NCBI GenBank assembly: GCA_036009105.1
Contig: DASYMJ010000095.1
Location: 1-44,837, forward strand
Source: JAFAVZ01 sp036009105
Lineage (GTDB): Bacteria > Acidobacteriota > Thermoanaerobaculia > Gp7-AA8
Direction of reading: 5' to 3'
DNA length: 44,837 bases
The notes beneath the pieces are model-generated. The model was not told where the DNA came from. It worked only from the letters and a program-made list of their open reading frames with translations, and ran no database searches. The translations under genes and the position numbers were made by a program. Of this stretch, positions 1 to 7,839 are shown one piece after another (within the stretch, counting starts at the first letter, position 1; the number at the start of each line of letters is the position of its first letter).

Positions 1-2
1 TG

Positions 3-161
3 CGCTCCGAGGCCCTGGAGGAGCGCGTTCGCCGCAGACCCGGCCGCCACTATCCACGTGGCGTCAAGCGCAAGATGAGCAGCTACCACATCGTGACCAC
101 GATCAACCGTCGCGCCAACGCCGTCATCGATCGCAGACCACCTCGGATCCGCTTAACTTAA
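3..161 (+). pseudogene. IS4-type transposase, C-terminal fragment (cut by window edge)
   Basis: The frame is open from the window edge to TAA at 159-161 and gives about 52 residues. It contains the motif YPRGVKRKMSSY, which resembles the extreme C-terminus of IS4-family DDE transposases (a typical form is YPRGVKRKMSNYP). The catalytic core would lie to the left of the window, so it cannot be said whether the gene is intact. Its last codons overlap the 3' end of the convergent hypothetical gene that ends at 153, which suggests the element inserted into or beside that gene. The family call rests on this one motif. Confidence 0.6.
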
Positions 162-1052
162 GGCCATTGCTATTAAGCCAGCTCTTTCCATTCCTTTGTC
201 CTGAAGATAAAATAGCGCGTTGGTCAGTACATTGGCGCTCAGTGCGAAGCCGAGGCCGGTTACGTAAGCCAATGTTGTGACGCGGCCCTGCAGATCTTCA
301 GATCGCGTTTGCAGTTGAAGTACTGCTTGCTCAGAAGGCCCTAATGCTACATCGTCCCGCGTTCGCAATACTTGACGCCCATATATCAATGAACGCCACT
401 CTGGAAATACAGGAAATGGATACTCTAGGTCAAACTTATGTATGGGATTTGTCGGCCGCTGGCCACCCATAGGATTAGCAGAACCGAGGAGGCAAATGGA
501 GTTTATTGCATCGTGACCGAGCGGAAGAACAAGAAACAAGTAGAAGTGGTCGAGCTTCGCGGTTTCGGCTTTCAAGGCCACTTGGTAACGAGCGGTAGGG
601 CTGTTCGAAAGCCTCATGGAGACGCTGTGAGACCATACCAGCCATGTTCCGTGAAACGACGCATTGGCGCTTTGAGCGGGAAAAGTTACTAGGAAGGCTG
701 TCACATCGGTATGGCCTTCCGGAGGAGCGACCATAGAAATTGAAGCTCGCGATGGCGTCACGTCTAAAATTTCGTCGCCAACCCGCTGGCGGTGTCGACC
801 CGTAACTCGATCGATCAACTCGTATTCTGAAAGAAACCGCGTGCAGGTTTCGCTATCGGAGTAGAGATCATGCCTTGATTTAACCACCGCTCCGACCGGC
901 AACAGCAAAACGAACGGCTCACTTGACGCAGCACAAACTTCGGCATAACAGGTGATCGTACCTGCGCGAGGGACATCCGCGAATACTGTGATCACGAACT
1001 TCTTAACGGTGGACGGCCGATCCGCATGGCCGGTAATGATGGTTTCGATCAC
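153..1052 (-). CDS. Hypothetical protein with C-terminal membrane helix
   Basis: This is a 299-residue protein that I do not recognise. Translation probably starts at GTG 1052: a strong GGGAGGGG Shine-Dalgarno lies 5 nt upstream, which supports both the start and the reality of the gene. The body (about residues 15-250) alternates hydrophobic and polar stretches, as in beta-rich folds, with no catalytic motif I can name. One hydrophobic helix lies near the C-terminus (about 262-286, VTTLAYVTGLGFALSANVL), so it may be tail-anchored. There is no N-terminal signal peptide. Its last codons overlap the transposase fragment at 3-161, and the IS5 element lies 116 bp upstream of its start, so the C-terminus may have been altered by element insertion. 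Confidence 0.55.
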   Translation of the reverse strand: MIETIITGHADRPSTVKKFVITVFADVPRAGTITCYAEVCAASSEPFVLLLPVGAVVKSRHDLYSDSETCTRFLSEYELIDRVTGRHRQRVGDEILDVTPSRASISMVAPPEGHTDVTAFLVTFPAQSANASFHGTWLVWSHSVSMRLSNSPTARYQVALKAETAKLDHFYLFLVLPLGHDAINSICLLGSANPMGGQRPTNPIHKFDLEYPFPVFPEWRSLIYGRQVLRTRDDVALGPSEQAVLQLQTRSEDLQGRVTTLAYVTGLGFALSANVLTNALFYLQDKGMERAGLIAMALS

Positions 1053-1164
1053 GTCGGCCCCTCCCGGCTGATGACCGACATCCTACCATTTTGCCGGAGG
1101 CATGGAGATGCCGCTGATCCTACAGAGTTGCTATGGAAGCGGGCGACGAAACCTGAACCCGGCG

Positions 1165-1183
1165 CTAGGGAAGCTCTGCACAA
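1165..1183 (+). repeat. IS5-family left end: CTAG target duplication plus 15-bp terminal repeat
   Basis: CTAG (1165-1168) is followed by GGAAGCTCTGCACAA (1169-1183). Because CTAG is its own reverse complement, the two ends together look like a 19-bp perfect inverted repeat. The inner 15 bp are most likely the true terminal repeat. Confidence 0.88.
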
Positions 1184-2334
1184 ATGGCGCGCATGCTGTG
1201 GAAAACCGGGTTTTGAGTTGATACTTCGTGCATGGCGAAGCAACAGACGTTCGCGGGACTGACGTGGAAGAACAAGAGGAAGAAGACTCGGCGTGAGCAG
1301 TTCCTGAACGAGATGAACCACATCTTCCCGTGGAAGGTGCTGATGGAACTGATCGAGCCGCACTATCCGAAGGCCGGTCGAGGGCGTCAGCCGCTGGGAC
1401 TGGAGAAGATGCTGCGGATCTATCTGCTGCAACTCTGGTTCGATCTGTCGGACCCGCAGCCGGAAGATGCGATCTACGACAGCGAGTCGATGCGGCGGTT
1501 CGCCGGCGTGGAGTTGTCAGACGATGTGGTGCCGGATGAGACGACGATCCTGCGGTTCCGGCATCTGCTCGAGAAGCATGAGCTGACGGCAGCGATGTTC
1601 GAGCAGATCAACGGTGTGCTGGAAGCGAAGGGACTGCTGCTGCGCTCAGGAACGATCGTGGATGCGACGATGATCGCCGCGCCGAGTTCGACGAAGAACA
1701 GCACGAAGAGCCGCGACCCGGAGATGCGCCAGACGAGAAAGGGCAACCACTGGCACTTCGGGATAAAAGAGCACGTGGGTACCGATCGCCGTGGTGTGGT
1801 GCATAGTCTGGTCACGACGGACGCCGCGACGGCGGACATCACGCAGATGGAGGCGTTGCTTCATGGTGAGGAGCGCGAGGTCTTCGGGGATCAGGCGTAC
1901 TGGAAAGAGGCGGTTCGTCAACGGTTCCGAGCCCAGGGCGTGAAGTATGGAGTGGATCGACGTGGAACCCACCATCACCCACTCACCGATCATCAGAAGA
2001 AGATCAACCAAAGCCGGTCACGAACACGAGCACCAGGCGAGCATGCCTTCCGAATCGTGAAGCGGCTATGGGGCTTCGCGAAAGTGCGCTATCGAGGACT
2101 GATGAAGAACACGGCCCGCGCGTTCGCCACCTTCGCTCTGGCCAACGTGTACACGGTCCGCAAGTTCATGGTTCCGGATCGGGAGAGGTGTCTTTGCTGA
2201 CCGGGCAAACCGCCGGGTGAGTCACTGAATCGCGTAACGAACAGGCCGAAAGCGCTATCAAATGAACCATTGGCACCATATGTAATGAACCTACTCGACC
2301 TCCGTCGCCTCAGCATCGCTTGTGCAGAGCTTCC
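1169..2334 (+). mobile_element. Complete IS5-family insertion sequence, 1166 bp
   Basis: The element is bounded by perfect 15-bp inverted repeats (GGAAGCTCTGCACAA at 1169-1183, its complement at 2320-2334). It is flanked on both sides by the tetranucleotide CTAG (1165-1168 and 2335-2338). Four-base YTAR-type duplications, including CTAG, are the usual IS5-group target duplications. It carries one transposase gene with no internal disruption. The intact ends, duplication and frame indicate a recent and probably still competent insertion. It lies in the region upstream of the hypothetical gene 153-1052. Confidence 0.9.
1232..2200 (+). CDS. IS5-family DDE transposase
   Basis: This 322-residue transposase is a typical size for the IS5 group. 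It has an N-terminal DUF772-like region (about residues 30-115, with the WFDLSDPQPEDAIYDS segment). A DDE catalytic domain follows: D144 in TIVDATMIAAP, D220 in VFGDQAYW, and E270 in PGEHAFRIVKR, where R-x-E-x-K spacing is preserved. The frame is intact, so the enzyme should be active. ATG 1232 begins MAKQQTFAGLTW, 49 nt inside the left terminal repeat, with no clear Shine-Dalgarno, as is common for IS genes. Confidence 0.92.
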   Translation: MAKQQTFAGLTWKNKRKKTRREQFLNEMNHIFPWKVLMELIEPHYPKAGRGRQPLGLEKMLRIYLLQLWFDLSDPQPEDAIYDSESMRRFAGVELSDDVVPDETTILRFRHLLEKHELTAAMFEQINGVLEAKGLLLRSGTIVDATMIAAPSSTKNSTKSRDPEMRQTRKGNHWHFGIKEHVGTDRRGVVHSLVTTDAATADITQMEALLHGEEREVFGDQAYWKEAVRQRFRAQGVKYGVDRRGTHHHPLTDHQKKINQSRSRTRAPGEHAFRIVKRLWGFAKVRYRGLMKNTARAFATFALANVYTVRKFMVPDRERCLC

Positions 2335-2583
2335 CTAGAGGCTTGGGAAAACGAACGAAGAAGGACGGATCGGCGGTTCATATACCTAGCTCCGCCCGCT
2401 GCCGTGCATTCGTCGCTTAATCCGCTCACTCACTTCGCCCGGTGTTAACGGCAGATGATCGAGTGTCCGCACCTGAATGTACCGCCCTTGTACTATTTCC
2501 CGCGGTCGAGCCGCCAACACGCCTCCGTGGGAAAATTCGCCAGCTCCCGCGCTGTTCGCATCTGCCATAATTCGCTGCCTCCG
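2201..2583. other. Gene-free stretch: IS right flank and leader of the glycosyltransferase
   Basis: From 2201 to 2334 this is the non-coding right arm of the IS5 element. From 2339 to 2583 I see no convincing gene, RNA or terminator. A 60-codon minus-strand frame (2386-2568) is open but has no supporting Shine-Dalgarno. The promoter of the glycosyltransferase should lie here, but no clear -35/-10 pair is visible. An outward-reading promoter from the IS cannot be excluded. Confidence 0.5.
2320..2338 (-). repeat. IS5-family right end: 15-bp terminal repeat plus CTAG target duplication
   Basis: TTGTGCAGAGCTTCC (2320-2334) is the exact reverse complement of the left terminal repeat. It is followed by the second CTAG copy (2335-2338). 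Confidence 0.88.
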
Positions 2584-3498
2584 ATGACGACTACCCCGCG
2601 CGTTTCCGTCGTGATCGGCGCCTATGACGCGGCGGCGACGGTCGCGGGATGTCTGGAGGCGCTGCGGCGGCAGACGTACAGAGACTTCGAGGTCGTTCTG
2701 ATCGACAGCTCACCGGATCAGCAGACCGTGCGGATCGCCTCGGCGTTTTCGGAGATCGTCTTCGAGCACAGCGCGTCGCGGCTCTATTGCCACGAGGCCC
2801 GGAACCGGGCCATCGGCCGGGCGCGGGGCGAACTGCTGGCCTGTCTCGATGCGGACGTCTACCCCCGGCCGGAGTGGCTGGCCGAGCTGGTCGCGGCGTA
2901 CGAGCGGACGGGGCAGGTCATCGTCGGTGCGCTGGCCTGTCATGGCTCGCGGCTCCGCGATCGCGGCATCCATCTCTGCAAGTTCGCGAAGTTCCTGCCC
3001 GGCGGTGCGCCGCGCGCCATCGATACGGCGCCGACGGCGAACCTTCTCGTCGCTCGCCACGATTTCGAGCGGGCGGGGGGGCTTCGGGGGGAGCGGTATC
3101 TGGCCGATGTCACGCTGGGGCGCGAACTGGTCGCCACCGGCCGGCAGCTGCTCTTCGTCGGAACGGCGGTGGCCGCGCATCATCACACCCAGTCGCTCCG
3201 CGCCTTCCTCACCGAGCGGTATGTGCGCGGCGTGTTGTTCGGGAAGATGCGCGGCGGCTGGCTCTCGGGACGGGCGGAGCTCGCGCTCTTCCTGGCTGCA
3301 TCGGTATTTCCGGTGCGGCTCGTGAAGATCACCGGCCATGTGATCGGGCACTGCATTCGGGGCCGGCAGCTGACCGCCTTCCTGATCACGTTTCCGATCG
3401 TGCTGGCGGGGCACGCCGCCTGGCTGGCCGGAGAGTCGGTGAGCTACGCGCGGGCCCTGGTCACGCTTTGGTCCGGGCCCGCCGTCCGATCATCCTGA
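2584..3498 (+). CDS. GT2-family glycosyltransferase with C-terminal membrane helices
   Basis: This 304-residue protein starts at ATG 2584, because the GT-A fold begins immediately with PRVSVVIGAYDAAATV; an upstream in-frame start at 2455 would add a non-homologous tail. Family features are the nucleotide-binding strand at 7-13, the IDSSPD segment (40-45), and a DxD-type metal/nucleotide motif CLDADVYPRPEW (D89, D91). The C-terminal region (about 235-295) contains two hydrophobic stretches that probably dock the enzyme on the inner membrane. It would transfer a sugar from a nucleotide- or lipid-linked donor; the acceptor is unknown. Its last 38 bp overlap the 3' end of the convergent ATP-grasp gene, with no terminator between them. 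Confidence 0.85.
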   Translation: MTTTPRVSVVIGAYDAAATVAGCLEALRRQTYRDFEVVLIDSSPDQQTVRIASAFSEIVFEHSASRLYCHEARNRAIGRARGELLACLDADVYPRPEWLAELVAAYERTGQVIVGALACHGSRLRDRGIHLCKFAKFLPGGAPRAIDTAPTANLLVARHDFERAGGLRGERYLADVTLGRELVATGRQLLFVGTAVAAHHHTQSLRAFLTERYVRGVLFGKMRGGWLSGRAELALFLAASVFPVRLVKITGHVIGHCIRGRQLTAFLITFPIVLAGHAAWLAGESVSYARALVTLWSGPAVRSS

Positions 3499-4624
3499 AC
3501 AGCGCGCCCGCGTTCCGCCGCACGAGCATCCCCGGCAGGCGATAGAGCTTCTGCAGGAGCGGACGGGCGCGCGTTTTCATGAGCGGCTTCACCAGATCGA
3601 CGCCGGCCTGGATGAGCACCTTCGGCGTGCGCCAGCGCCGCCGCACTTCCGCCCGCGCCGCCTTCACTACGCTCTCCGCAAAATGAACCTCGAGAGGCGC
3701 AACGTTCTCCGGGCGAGGCGACGCGGCTGCCACGGCAGCCCAGGCGGCATTGAAGCGCGCGTAGAACGCCTCCTTGGTCTGCTCACGGATGGCCCGAAGC
3801 TCCGGCTCGATGTAGCGGCTCGATGGTCTCAGCCCTCGGCCGATGGTCGGGTTCAGGTTGATCTCCCACGGCTGCACCTTCCCGCCCTTGATCGAATAGT
3901 CGATCCGCCCGTAGTCGGTGCGGGCGATCTCGAAGATCTCCTGCAACTCTTCTTCATGCGGGTTGCCGCGCACGTACTCCAGCTCTTCCTCCGCCATGGC
4001 CTGCGAGAACTCGTTCCCGGCGAACTTCAGCACCCAGCCGCGGCCGTAGTTCATGCTGCGCGGCACGATCCGTCCGCCGACGCGGAACGCGGCGTACTTG
4101 CGATACCAGCCGGCGGCATCGGCGGTCTCGCAGAACTCCACCACCAGGAGATCGGACAAGGAGCGGCCGAGGGCGAGGGCGCGCCCGACCCAGGTCTCGA
4201 CTTCGCCGTGGGAATGCAGCAGCGGCGACAGCGCTCCGTCGTGTGCGCTCTCGGATCGGACGAAGACGGGAAAGCGGACGCCGCTCAAGTCCTCGGCAGC
4301 GCGCAGGCTGCGAAAGCCGCTCCGGCCGCGGGCCCACAGCTCCCGGTGCAGGTCGAAGCGCCGCAAGGTGCGCCGTGGATCGTTGTAGATCGCCGCGCCC
4401 GGCCAGGCGCTCAGTTGGGCCGCCAGCGCATCGATGAACCGGCCCATCGCCGGCGCGACCTCGTCACGCGTCGAGAAGACGTACGTACCGGCGGCGTAGC
4501 GCTGCTGCGAGAGGAGCTGTTCGTAGTGGAGGATCTGAATCTCGGAGCCGGCCAGGTCGCGGCCCCAGTGCTCGAGGTATTCGCTGAACATCCATCGGTC
4601 TTCGAGGGTCAGATAGTAGATCAA
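3461..4624 (-). CDS. ATP-grasp family protein (probable carboxylate-amine/thiol ligase)
   Basis: This is a 387-residue protein starting at TTG 4624 (IYYLTLEDRW). The TTG overlaps the stop of the ABC gene as TTGA, which indicates translational coupling. The central part (about 115-262) resembles an ATP-grasp fold: a nucleotide-binding strand PVFVRSES (119-126), the FRVGGRIV strand, and the metal-binding end RIDYSIKGGKVQPWEINLNPT with D242, E254 and N256 in the positions expected for Mg-ATP ligands. The family joins a carboxylate to an amine or thiol through an acyl-phosphate. Residues 310-387 are basic and of unknown role. Its place after an exporter and a symporter suggests synthesis or modification of an exported small molecule or peptide. 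The substrate cannot be inferred. Confidence 0.72.
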   Translation of the reverse strand: MIYYLTLEDRWMFSEYLEHWGRDLAGSEIQILHYEQLLSQQRYAAGTYVFSTRDEVAPAMGRFIDALAAQLSAWPGAAIYNDPRRTLRRFDLHRELWARGRSGFRSLRAAEDLSGVRFPVFVRSESAHDGALSPLLHSHGEVETWVGRALALGRSLSDLLVVEFCETADAAGWYRKYAAFRVGGRIVPRSMNYGRGWVLKFAGNEFSQAMAEEELEYVRGNPHEEELQEIFEIARTDYGRIDYSIKGGKVQPWEINLNPTIGRGLRPSSRYIEPELRAIREQTKEAFYARFNAAWAAVAAASPRPENVAPLEVHFAESVVKAARAEVRRRWRTPKVLIQAGVDLVKPLMKTRARPLLQKLYRLPGMLVRRNAGALFRMIGRRARTKA

Positions 4625-6408
4625 CCGCGTACCTCTCCGGCATCGATGGAGACGGGCTCGGGCGCGCCTCCGGCGGTCTGCGCGTCCCACAGCCTTCGAT
4701 ACGTGGGAGAGGTGTGGAGCAACTCCGCGTGTCTCCCCAGTCCCACCACCCTCCCGTTCTCCATGACCAGAATCCTGCTCACGTTGCGAAGAGTGGACAA
4801 CCGATGGGTCACCGATAAGACCAGTCTGCCCGCCATCAGGCGGTCGAGGGCCCTCTGCACCCGGGCCTCGCTGTAGGAGTCGAGGCTGGAGGTGGCCTCG
4901 TCCAGGAGCAGGATCGGAGCGTTCTTGAGAATCGCACGAGCGATGTTCACCCGCTGCGCCTCGCCGCGGGACAGGGCACGCCCGCCGTGGCCGATCATGG
5001 TCTGGTACTGCTCGGGCATGGCGACGATGTCATCATGAATCTCGGCGGCGCGTGCGGCCCACTCGATCTCCTCGCCGGACGCGCCGAGGCGTCCTCGCCG
5101 GATGTTGTCCGCGACGGACCCGGCAAACAGAAAGGGGTCCTGAGTGACGATGGCCATGCCCTGATGCAGCTCGGCCAGACGGAGGTCTCGAAGGTCGACG
5201 CCGTCGCAGGAGATGGCACCGGAAGTGGGATCGTAGAAGCGGGCGATGAGATTCAATAACGTGGTTTTTCCGGCCCCCGATGGCCCCACGATGCCGAGGG
5301 TCTCTCCCGCCGCGACGTGGAAGGAGACGTTCTCCAGAATGGTCGCCCCGTTCACGGTGAAACCCACATCGTGGACGGAGAGGACCCGGGGCGGCGTGAG
5401 CATGGGGCGGGCATCGGGCCGATCGCGCGTCGCCGAGACTCTCCGGAGCAGCGCCTCGATACTGGCCGAGCTGGCCCCGTGACGCTGAATCTCGAGAAAG
5501 GCCGTGTTCATGTTGTTGAGCGGTCCCTGCACGGCGCGCGCGGCGAGCAGGAAGGCCAGCAGCGCGGCCCAGCCGAGCGCGCCGGACTTCACCAGGTAGC
5601 CGCCGGCGATCACCACGACCACGGTGTTGATGCTGGCCATCGTGTCGAGCGCCACCCGGGCCAGGGCGCGGGTCCGCTCCATCCGCAGGAGCTCGTCGAA
5701 ATACTGTCTTGCTCGATGGACGGTGCGGTCTGCTTCCGATCCGTCCGCGCCGTAGATCTTGATGATGCGGATCCCGTGAAGCAGTTGCAGGAGCATGTCG
5801 AACACGACGACGCTTTTGCGGCGGACGCCGAACGACTGGGCCAGCGTGCGGCGGGCGACGATGGTGATCGGCACCGCCGCCAGCGGTATCAGCACGAAGG
5901 CCCACACCGCCAGCCGGGGACTGAGGCTGACCGCCACGGCGATGAGACCGGCGGCCTGCATCGCCTCGAGAAGAAGAGCGGCCGCCGCCGTGGTCACCGA
6001 TCGAAGGTTGGCCACATCCTGGCGGACGGTCTGAACCAGCTCGCCGTGGGTGCGGTGATCGAAGAAGCCGACCGAGAGGGTGAGCACGTGACGGATCAGG
6101 CGATCCATCGTTCCCAGCTCGACCACCGCCAGGATGCGCTGCTCGGCCAGCCTGGACTGGTAGGCGAGGAGCACTGCCGCCAGCTGCACGCCCAGGAGCA
6201 ACGCCACGAGACTCCACAGCGGCAGCTCGAAACCGAGCCGGGTGGCCCATCCGCCGCCCCGGCCGAGAACGGCGGCGAGAAACTGGTGGATCAGAAGAAT
6301 GGCCGAAGAGCTCAGCGCCGCCCGGCCGAGGGAAGCCAGCGCGAACCCGGCAAGCAGCGCGGGCTCGCCGCGCAACAGGCGCCACGGAAGACGCAGCGCG
6401 CGGTTCAA
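4621..6408 (-). CDS. Type I ABC exporter (fused membrane and ATPase domains)
   Basis: This is a 595-residue half-transporter of the MsbA/BmrA fold. It starts at TTG 6408, overlapping the symporter stop as TTGA. An upstream extension of the same frame only mirrors the symporter gene. The membrane domain covers about residues 14-300 with six hydrophobic segments. The ATPase has Walker A GPSGAGKT (375-382), Q-loop Q423, a signature written LSRGEAQR (479-486) in place of LSGGQxQR, Walker B ILLLDEAT with catalytic E504, and the switch histidine H535. The signature is unusual but keeps S and the basic end, so ATPase activity is plausible. It should work as a homodimer. The cargo is probably linked to the downstream ATP-grasp enzyme. 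Confidence 0.9.
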   Translation of the reverse strand: MNRALRLPWRLLRGEPALLAGFALASLGRAALSSSAILLIHQFLAAVLGRGGGWATRLGFELPLWSLVALLLGVQLAAVLLAYQSRLAEQRILAVVELGTMDRLIRHVLTLSVGFFDHRTHGELVQTVRQDVANLRSVTTAAAALLLEAMQAAGLIAVAVSLSPRLAVWAFVLIPLAAVPITIVARRTLAQSFGVRRKSVVVFDMLLQLLHGIRIIKIYGADGSEADRTVHRARQYFDELLRMERTRALARVALDTMASINTVVVVIAGGYLVKSGALGWAALLAFLLAARAVQGPLNNMNTAFLEIQRHGASSASIEALLRRVSATRDRPDARPMLTPPRVLSVHDVGFTVNGATILENVSFHVAAGETLGIVGPSGAGKTTLLNLIARFYDPTSGAISCDGVDLRDLRLAELHQGMAIVTQDPFLFAGSVADNIRRGRLGASGEEIEWAARAAEIHDDIVAMPEQYQTMIGHGGRALSRGEAQRVNIARAILKNAPILLLDEATSSLDSYSEARVQRALDRLMAGRLVLSVTHRLSTLRNVSRILVMENGRVVGLGRHAELLHTSPTYRRLWDAQTAGGAPEPVSIDAGEVRG

Positions 6409-7733
6409 CTCGCGCCTTCGGCAGCCAGGTCCGAAACGGGCCGCTCCTCCGTTGCGATAGCTGCCGCGGCGCGGCTTCCGCGGGAGAGGAACGCCGCGGC
6501 GGACATGTCGCCGGTCACGTTGAGCAGGGTCTTCAACATGTCCGGCGCGATCGAGGTTGCCTCGAGCAGGATGACCCCTTCCGCCGGGATGCCCGCGGCG
6601 AGATAGGCGGGGAGGGTGGTGAAGGCCTGCCCGCCCTGCGGAACTCCCACCGTACCGAAGCTCAGCAGGATGACTGTCACCATGAAGACGCTCAGCGTGC
6701 CGGCGCTCAACGGCACTTTGTAGACATGGGCCAGAAAGAGCAGCTTCGCGGTCGCGGAGACGGTCCGGTTGAGCTTGAAGATCGAGACGCTGAGCGGCAG
6801 GACGAACCCGGTCACCCGCGACGGCAGGCGCAGATGGTCCATCCCTCCCTGAATGAGCGCCGGCAAGGCGGCGATGGACGACAGCGTGCTGATGGCGACG
6901 AGCTGCGCGGGAGCGGCCGCGCGCGCAAACTCCCGCATCGACGTACGGCCCGCCATCGCGGTGAGCGGATAGAGCAGCGCGATGAAGAACGTCAGCTCCA
7001 CGCAGACGAGGAGGATGAAGGCCCCCATCATGCCCGCCGCCCGCGCTCCGGCGTGCAGGGAGGATACGTAGGTGAGGGCGAAGACGCCGACGGGAGTCCC
7101 CAGCAGGATCCATCGCACCACGGACATCATCGCCTCGGCGAGCCCGCGCAGGATTTGGGTGAGCGGTCTTCGATGCTCGTCGCGAAGCCGGTTGATGGCC
7201 GCACCGAGCAGGGCCGCGAAGATGAGGATGGGGAGGATCTCGCCTTTGCGCGCCGACTCGACCAGGTTGGTCGGCAGGCGTTTGCTCCAGTCGCCGCCCG
7301 CCGCGTCGACGGCAGGCACGTTCGCGAAGCTGCGCATGCCGGCCAGCGACTGCACCATCGCCGGGTCGACCCGGTAGAAGGAGAGAAGAGGGGGGGTGAG
7401 GATGGCGGTGACGATGCCGGCCATGGCCAGCATCATCACGAAAAGCAGGATGGCCCGGAGCCCGAGCCGGCCCACCGACGCGCCGGGCTCCGCGGCGCTG
7501 CCGACGATGGACGAGAGCAGCTGGCTGGCGATCAGCGGCAGCAGGGCCAACTGCAGGGCGGCCAGCCAGAGAGCACCGAGAGGCTCGACCACCTTCGCCA
7601 GCTGGTCGAACAGCGGCAGCCCGGAGCGGTGACCCAGGGTACCGAGAGCGAGCCCGAGACCGAGGGCCAGCAGAGACCATGTCGCAAGAGAAAGCCGCCG
7701 CCGGCGGCGAGGTTCAGGGGGGAGATTGCTCAC
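6405..7733 (-). CDS. Dicarboxylate/amino acid:cation symporter (SLC1/DAACS family)
   Basis: This is a 442-residue membrane protein. GTG 7733 (SNLPPEPRRRRRLSLATW) is chosen because it places a basic stretch before the first helix; an upstream ATG at 7841 would overlap the divergent gene and add a non-homologous tail. Family marks are the first re-entrant hairpin serine/proline motif STLSSIAALPA, the second hairpin GVPQGG, and the TM8 motif DMLKTLLNVTGD, whose Asn and Asp line the substrate and cation sites. The TM7 sodium motif, usually NMDGT, reads KLNRT here, so coupling or substrate may differ from DctA/GltP. It heads an operon with the exporter and ATP-grasp genes, which suggests it supplies a carboxylate or amino acid substrate. 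Function at family level only. Confidence 0.85.
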   Translation of the reverse strand: MSNLPPEPRRRRRLSLATWSLLALGLGLALGTLGHRSGLPLFDQLAKVVEPLGALWLAALQLALLPLIASQLLSSIVGSAAEPGASVGRLGLRAILLFVMMLAMAGIVTAILTPPLLSFYRVDPAMVQSLAGMRSFANVPAVDAAGGDWSKRLPTNLVESARKGEILPILIFAALLGAAINRLRDEHRRPLTQILRGLAEAMMSVVRWILLGTPVGVFALTYVSSLHAGARAAGMMGAFILLVCVELTFFIALLYPLTAMAGRTSMREFARAAAPAQLVAISTLSSIAALPALIQGGMDHLRLPSRVTGFVLPLSVSIFKLNRTVSATAKLLFLAHVYKVPLSAGTLSVFMVTVILLSFGTVGVPQGGQAFTTLPAYLAAGIPAEGVILLEATSIAPDMLKTLLNVTGDMSAAAFLSRGSRAAAAIATEERPVSDLAAEGAS

Positions 7734-7839
7734 CCGCGCAGTATGCCCGGTTTTGCGGCGTTGCCGGAGCTCTCGGCAGAGCGCGCGACTGGCGGCGGGC
7801 GGTGGTTTGCACGATACTGGTTGTTTCCGGAGGTCCATC

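Noticed and set aside
2386..2568. A 60-codon minus-strand frame upstream of the glycosyltransferase
   Set aside because: Some of it looks protein-like (TLDHLPLTPGEVSERIKRRM), but it has no Shine-Dalgarno, no known relative and lies in the leader of a real gene. Not enough support.
3461..7733. A graspetide (ATP-grasp-modified RiPP) pathway
   Set aside because: An ATP-grasp enzyme and an exporter are present, but I could find no short precursor gene with repeated acidic core motifs nearby.
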